From NCBI GenBank assembly GCA_038501195.1, contig JBBPUQ010000002.1:3596001-3660000 (forward strand): a stretch of 64,000 bases of DNA, given 5' to 3'. The translations under genes were made by a program, and so were the position numbers. The DNA is from Nemania diffusa. Its lineage: Eukaryota > Ascomycota > Sordariomycetes > Xylariales > Xylariaceae. The notes beneath the pieces were generated by a model. The model searched no databases. It was not told the origin of the DNA and saw nothing but the letters and a program-made list of their open reading frames with translations. This document shows, piece after piece, positions 57,902 through 64,000 of this stretch (position 1 is the stretch's first letter; each line of letters starts with the position of its first letter).

Positions 57902-59405
57902 ACTGTCGTTTTTGTTGACGGCGTTGTAGGTATATATGAGGATGGAGGTATGGGGTGTATTGAATTGACGATGATGTGGGGGGAGAGAAACAGGTTATGT
58001 GTCTCTTGATTTCGGGGTGAGTGACTAGATTGAGATATGTCAGCTCTGCGTATGTATGTAGTCGATCTATTCGATGGACATACATATTCTCTTGAGGTGG
58101 TTTATTGTCTTGCGAGCAAGCAGAAGTTCATCTAGATTTTATCTCTTGCCTTCTGATTGGTGTGGAGTCAGGCAATCAAGGCAGCTCTGTCGAACTTCAC
58201 AGTCTCGCCACTAAGAGGACGTCTTGTGTGTAGCAGAAGCTAGAGTTTTTCTTGTGATGAATGTCGAAAAACAATGCAATTGTGATTCTGATGAGGGCAA
58301 AGAGTAATAGTAGAAAGGGAAGCTGGTAGAGGAGTCTGAGTGCATAACTGGTAGGTTAAGAGTCGGCGTATTTAAGTACATAGAGAGGTTCGGAGTTCTA
58401 TGGTGGGCAATTATGTGCTAAAGTTCAATTGGGGTTTCCACAATAGCAATTAGGGAATGGACGGATTTAGTTGGATTGATTGCTATTTTCCCATTCATAT
58501 TCCTTCACTAAGAAGAGAGTGAATACACAGGGCTTCCATTATTAAATTCACTACAGCAACCACCAAGGTAGGTGCCTCTCCGATTAGCAACAACATTTAG
58601 ATATAGAATTTCCTAGACGACTGGTGAGAATCCGTATATTGGGCAATAATTAATATTATACAGAGGTCTGCTGGCATCAAAAACATAATACCCCGTCATG
58701 CAAAGGACATAGATGAGCCATAACACTTGTTTAGATGATATATATGTTGTTAGCAGTGAATCCACGAAGAGGATCTCCTATATAGGTCACCACTAAATAC
58801 TAATCAACGGGCTTGGTCTTAAGTTAGAAATATAATATCTTATTTGCTTCATTGGGATTTATTATTATAGAGAGATGACATTCGGTTCAGTGATAAACCA
58901 TTTCTAAACTGCCCTTGGAAAGTGAACAACATTTCCTAATATATACCTGGAGCTCGACGCTAGACTGCCTGAACTAGTAGAAGAGCAAAAGTGTGAAAAA
59001 TGAAACCGCTGGCCCCAATACTAAATTCTTGTACTATAAGGAAGTAACTATTACAAAAAGGACCTCAAATTATTGTTTTACTCCTTTCTAATCACTATTA
59101 ACCTTTTACTAGGACTAATGTTGCTAACATTGAAATGTTATTGAAATTTATCTCATAAACAGCTCACTTGGTGATTTTAACGCCCACAGAAGAAAATCAT
59201 TTTCAAATAATCAATTTTACCTATCTCTTCCTAGGGGAATAAAGACTAGGTAAAGCAAGAAGAGGCATACATGAGAATCCTAGGCCAAGTTCCTATTCCC
59301 TTATCCACAATGGACTAACTACAGGCCTCAGTCACGCTCAAGACCAACTCCAGCTCATAACATAACGCCGATACCATTTCTGTAAGCTGGCCCATAAGTT
59401 TTACC
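57902..59405. other. 1.5-kb AT-rich intergenic region
   Basis: Long AT-rich stretches, especially 58590-59230, with no gene, RNA or repeat that I can support. Confidence 0.5.
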
Positions 59406-62400
59406 TTAAGCCTTGATGATCTTGCAAACAAGGTCCGAGCCGTCGACAGAATCGCCCTCCTTGACCTGGAGCCCGCTGACCTTGCCGTTGTGAGGAGCAG
59501 AGATGACCATTTCCTAATTTGAATATTAGCCATGTGTTTGTAGTATTACAAATATTAGAAAATCCAAAACTAACCATCTTCATGGCGCTTAGAACAGCAA
59601 GAGGATCACCCTTCTTGACATCAGAGCCTTCATGTATTCGCAACTCGACAAGCACACCAGCCATAGGCGCGCCGACCTGGCTTGAATCGCCAGGGTCGGC
59701 CTTGGTTCGGCTGACATTCTCAACGCTAGCCTTGTTGTCATCAACAGTGACTTGGCGGACCTCGCCATTCATTTCGTAAAATACCTCGCGTTGGCCAGTG
59801 TTCTCTGACAAAGGACCAACTGCCAAGAGCTTTAGAATGAGAACCTTGCCCTTCTCAAGCTCGACATGGAACTCCTCGCCGATCTGGGGGGCGGAAAGGA
59901 AGTATTTTGTCGGTAAAACGGACAGATCGCCGAACTTCTGAATGAACTTCTTGTAATCTTCGAACACCTTTGGATACATCAAGTGGGAAGCAACGTCACA
60001 CTCAGTCACATGTCCCCACTTCTGGTTCAGCTCTGCTCGAACTTTCTTGAAGTCAACGGGGTCAAGATAGAGACCCGGCCGCTTGTCAAATTTCCGGCGG
60101 TTTCGTAGCGCCCTGGTACGTAGCGGCTCCGGGAATCCGCCATACGGCTGACCCATCATACCCTCGAGGAATTCAAGCACTGAGCCGGGGAAGTCGAGTT
60201 CGGCGGCGCGGTCGACCACATCCTTGGGGGATAATTTGTTGGATACCATAAACTGAGCTAGATCGCCGACAACTTTAGATGTAGGTGTGACCTTGACAAT
60301 GTCGCCAAGAAGATCATTTGCATGCTCGTATGCTTTTTTAGTCTCAGCCCACTGTGAACCTAGACCTAACTGAGAAGCCTGGAACATCATGTTTGTGAGT
60401 TGGCCGCCAGGAATTTCATGCTCGTACACTTCGGGATCAGGGCCAGCCAGATGGGCTTCAAAGGGCGAGTACAGAAGACGCAGCTGGGACCAGTAGGCAT
60501 CCAGAGCACGAACGTGGGCAGGGTTCAGGCCGGGGTCTAAATCACTACCCTCAAGAGATGCCAGGATAGCGTTAATGCTTGGTTGTGATGTCATTCCAGA
60601 GAGACTATCAGTAGCGGCGTCGACAGCATCTGCACCGGCTTTGGCACAGGCTACCATTGAAGCAACACCAGTACCAGCAGAATCGTGGGTATGGACATGG
60701 ATAGGGAGATCAGGGTACTTCTTGCGAATGGATCCGACCAACAACGTAGCTGCATGGGGTTTCAAGACACCAGCCATGTCTTTGAGACCAAGGACATCAA
60801 TGTCGAGAGCAACTAGTTTATCAACTAGGTCTATGTAGTATGCGAGGTTATACTTCTTCTTGGGGTTCTAAGATTGCATGTGGTAAGTATCTAGATCGTT
60901 TGCTGAATCAAGTGACAAAAATATAGTCCACGAAACCCGGAGGTCTTGAGAAAAGAGACCACCTCATCAACGTCATCAAAATACTTCTGCGTCTGAAGGT
61001 TTGGGGGGAGGATGAGGGGGAACGGGACCTGTACAATAAGATCATAAACGACAGAAAGAAAGCTTCAACGTACTAGAAGGTCACCTGAGATACACACGGT
61101 GCCCTCGGCGACACCGCCAGCCTTTTGAACGGCTTTAATGCCGACCTCTAGCTGGTTAATATCGTTCAAAGCATCAAATACTCGGAAAATGTCGACACCG
61201 TTCTTCTTCGCATGCTCAACAAAATGCTCGATAGCATTATCGGGGAGTGAAGCATACGCAACACCGTTGGCTCCACGCAGTAGCATCTGGAAGGGAATAT
61301 TAGGGACTGCCTTGCGCATTTTACGAAGGCGATCCCAAGGATCTTCGTATAGGAATCGGTAGGCAACATCGAAGGTGGCACCACCCCAACATTCTAGACT
61401 GTATAGATTGCTTAGGGCGTGGCTTGTCTCCTTCGCAATACCTAGGAGATCGACAGTTCGTACACGGGTAGCGAGTAACGACTGATGGGCATCACGCCAA
61501 GTCGTATCCATAAGCAGGCAGCCCTTGTATTGGCGCACAGCCTTAGCAAACCCCTTCGGGCCTTGCTCTAGAAGGATTTGTCGCCAGCCCTTCGTGGATG
61601 GCTGTGAGACATCCACCTTGGAACCATCCGCATTAAATAGTTCTGGCAAAATAAACTCGCCCTTGAATTTGGGCTCGCCCACCTGGCCCTTGATGCTACT
61701 GCCATTCACGGCGATATCACCGAGGTACGCAAGCAACTTCTGGGCACGGTTCTGACTGCCGACCAGGTCAAAGAGTTGCGGGGTATCGTCGATGAAGGTA
61801 GTCCAGCAGTTACCGTCGATAAAGGTCGGGTGAGTAAGAAGAGAAGCGAGGAATGGAATATTGGTCTTCACGCCACGCACGCGGAACTCAATCAGAGCTC
61901 GAAGCACCTTGCGACGGGCAATCTCGTATGTGGAGCCATGGCATGTGCACTTGACCAGCATAGAATCGTAATAAGGGGTGATGACAGCACCCGCAAAACC
62001 ATTGCCGCCATCAAGACGAACGCCATTGCCGCCGGCAGACCTATAGACCTCAATCTTGCCAGTGTCAGGCTGGAATTGCTTCGCAGGGTCCTCGGTAGTG
62101 ATTCGGCATTGAATGGCAAAGCCTCGGGTAGAAATGCGGTCTTGGGTTAGACCAAGCTGCTGCAATGAAGCGCCGGCAGCAATTTGGATTTGGGCTGCTA
62201 CAATGTCTATGCCGGTGATTTCCTCGGTAATGGTATGTTCAACTTGAATGCGAGGGTTAATCTCGATAAAGTAATAACGGTTCTGCTGATCCACAAGAAA
62301 CTCCGCAGTGCCGGCATTTCGGTAATTCACGGATTTGGCCAGCTTCACAGCATCAGCAAGAATTGCGTCTCGGGTTTCCGCGGGAAGATCCTTGGCCGGC

Positions 62401-63869
62401 GCGATCTCGACCACCTTTTGATGTCTCCGCTGAACCGAGCAGTCACGCTCGTACAGGTGGACAATGTTACCATGGTTATCTCCTAGAAGCTGGACTTCAA
62501 TGTGCTTTGGCCTGTCTAGGAATCGCTCCACGAAAACCGTGCCATTTCCGAAAGCCGTCTTTGCCTCGGAAGTCGCTCGTTCAAACGATTCCTTTAGGTC
62601 TGACTGCTCACGCACTACTCGCATACCTCGGCCACCTCCGCCAAACGCGGCCTTAATGATGATAGGGAATCCATACTCATCCGTGAACTGCTTCACTTCT
62701 TCAAACGTAGCGACGGCACCAGGGGTTCCAGGAACAACAGGAACGTTAGCCGCAATTGCAAGTTTCCTAGCTGATACTTTGTCGCCAAGGGCGTCAATGA
62801 CCTCGGGCGAGGGGCCGACGAACTGTACAAGAAGCCATGAGTCAAGTTGAACCGAAAAAGGGTAGAGGCGGAGCCTAGGCGGAGTCACTCACGATCAACC
62901 CGGCTTTCTCGACATTTCGTGCGAATCCAGCGTTCTCCGATAAGAAGCCATATCCTAGGATCCAATGAATTAGAAAACATATTGATAGTGACCATGACCA
63001 TGACCATGACCATGACTATCGCCATTGCGCATCAACCTACCTGGGTGGATCATCTGAACTCCATGTTCTAGAGCAATCTTGATAATTTCGTCGCCAGCGA
63101 GATAAGCCCCGACTGGAGTGTATTGACCGCGCTTTCCGATAACATAGGCCTCATCGGCCTCTGGTTATATTATTAGCAGTGCATCAATGACTCGCTCTAA
63201 TCTGGGATTTTGCGTACTCTGCCTGTGCATGCTAAGACGGTCCTCATAACTGGTGGGGGGGTTAGCGGGATGTTACTGCTAGCCAGGCTCTAGCCGACCC
63301 CTCTCTGGCAGCTTGCTAAGCCAAGAGCCCGCGGGCGCTCAGTGGCGGCTTACCTGAATACAGCGACTGTGTGTAGAGATAATTCGTGCGCCTATGCGTT
63401 GTGTTAGTCACACACCCCGTCTCCTACGATATCGGAGTAACTTACGGTTCTGAAGATCTGTTATGTGCCCCTATTGTTAACGACGGCCGACCTTCAATTC
63501 ACCTGCTTTGGTTTTGCTCTACCCTTAGGGTGGCGGGGTCTTACACGAATAGCTGCCCACCAGATTAGCTGCACATCTCGGTACGAGCGGGTTGCTGCGC
63601 ATAGTTCGGTATTACTTACGAATCTCGCCTCTGTTGGCAACTGTAGCGATATAGACAAATTAGCGATTCCTTGGCGAGACTGGGGCGGTCCAGTGGTGTG
63701 GTGCAGACTCACCCAGGATTTTGTTCAGGTGCATGATGGTGCTGTTGGCGCGGATGTGGTGAGTGGTCTTGCCGGGCTTAGGACCGACCTCGTCCTCGAA
63801 TACCGCTTCTTCGAGGCCATCGGAAGAAGCCGCCGCCTGCGCCGCCCTTAGAGCCTCGATATCTTCCAT
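59406..63869 (-). CDS. PYC1: pyruvate carboxylase
   Basis: Eleven exons on the minus strand: 63869-63713, 63640-63620, 63552-63545, 63457-63446, 63391-63354, 63249-63218, 63160-63041, 62954-62893, 62822-61074, 60867-59575 and 59513-59406, encoding 1199 residues. The chain restores NKILVANRGEIPIRIFRTAHELS across five splices, then SYEDRLSMHRQKADEAY. Domains in order: biotin carboxylase (GGGGRGMRVV; NPRIQVEHTITEEITG), carboxyltransferase (LLMDTTWRDAHQSLLATRVRT; GLKDMAG; HVHTHDSAGTGVA) and the biotin carrier with VLSAMKM, biotinyl Lys about 1163. It turns pyruvate into oxaloacetate to feed the citric acid cycle and gluconeogenesis. The N-terminal extension (residues 1-40, acidic) has no mitochondrial signal, fitting a cytosolic fungal enzyme. 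Exons 3 and 4 are only 8 and 12 nt. Confidence 0.94.
62984..63020. repeat. TGACCA hexanucleotide repeat inside a PYC intron
   Basis: About 4.5 copies of TGACCA lie in the 86-nt intron between exons 7 and 8, framed by GATAGT on the left and its inverted copy ACTATC on the right. It may form a hairpin in the pre-mRNA. Confidence 0.8.
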
Positions 63870-64000
63870 GTTGTCTGTCGTTGGTGGTAGGTGATGAGGT
63901 TTGCGAGAAAGTAGTTCAACGGGATCAGAGGGCCCTCCTGGGTCCTGGGTCCTAGGTACTTAGGGGGAATCGAGTATAGCGGACCTGGCTGCGTGTGACG
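63870..64000. promoter_or_regulatory. start of the PYC promoter region
   Basis: The last 131 bases are the 5' leader and promoter of the minus-strand PYC gene; only this part is in view. Confidence 0.5.

Noticed and set aside
58254..58341. GTGATGA, CTGATGAG and CTGA boxes resembling a C/D snoRNA
   Set aside because: The inner boxes overlap and the guide positions match no rRNA stretch I know; probably chance.

Overview
This is nuclear DNA from a filamentous ascomycete (Pezizomycotina; Sordariomycetes is my best inference, not proven). The evidence is many short introns (about 48-254 nt) with GTANGT-type donors and CTAAC-like branch sites, a HET-domain gene, fungal-only families (DUF3405, DUF1746/Dsc4, luciferase-like DUF5519, a fungal protein-kinase clan), and long intergenic stretches with dispersed TAGGTA/TACCTA motifs. 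No plasmid, viral, CRISPR or bacterial feature is seen. Most genes had to be rebuilt from exons; every exon chain I give sums to a multiple of three and restores family motifs across the junctions.

Layout. 1-5.8 kb: 3' end of an Hrq1-type helicase (+), a HET-domain gene (-) followed by decayed tandem repeats, and mitochondrial Hsp78 (-). 6.5-11.9 kb: eEF1B-alpha (+) with a U18 C/D snoRNA in its second intron, ADE17/PurH (-), and GINS subunit Psf1 (+). 14.9-18.4 kb: a SulP-STAS-cyclic-nucleotide-binding transporter like yeast Vsb1 (+). 20.3-23.5 kb: p24 cargo receptor Emp24 (-) divergent from Arf1 (+). 24.7-27.6 kb: glycine-cleavage T-protein (+) convergent with a luciferase-like membrane protein (-). 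30.7-35.4 kb: DUF3405 protein (+) and a Cus2/Tat-SF1-like splicing factor (-). 36.6-39.9 kb: Sec66 (-) divergent from a fungal protein kinase (+), then a frameshifted ORF (-). 40.5-42.9 kb: Rcl1 (+) and Dsc4-like DUF1746 (-), tail to tail 49 bp apart. 44-46.7 kb: a PD-(D/E)XK-like hypothetical protein (-) and a decayed Gfd2/YDR514C-type gene (-). 47.8-57.9 kb: FRS2 (+), clathrin heavy chain (+), and a small membrane protein (-). 59.4-63.9 kb: cytosolic-type pyruvate carboxylase (-) in 11 exons, two of them microexons of 8 and 12 nt.

Most genes are housekeeping: secretory traffic (Arf1, Emp24, clathrin, Sec66, Dsc4), translation and ribosome biogenesis (eEF1B, FRS2, Rcl1, U18), replication and repair (Psf1, Hrq1), splicing (Cus2-like) and mitochondrial or central metabolism (Hsp78, T-protein, PYC, ADE17). 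They do not form a functional cluster. Accessory-type content is limited to the HET locus, the fungal kinase with its broken neighbour, and the Gfd2-like pseudogene. I found no convincing undescribed multi-gene system. The observations most worth a check are the intronic U18 snoRNA, the PYC microexon pair, and the decayed or frameshifted loci.
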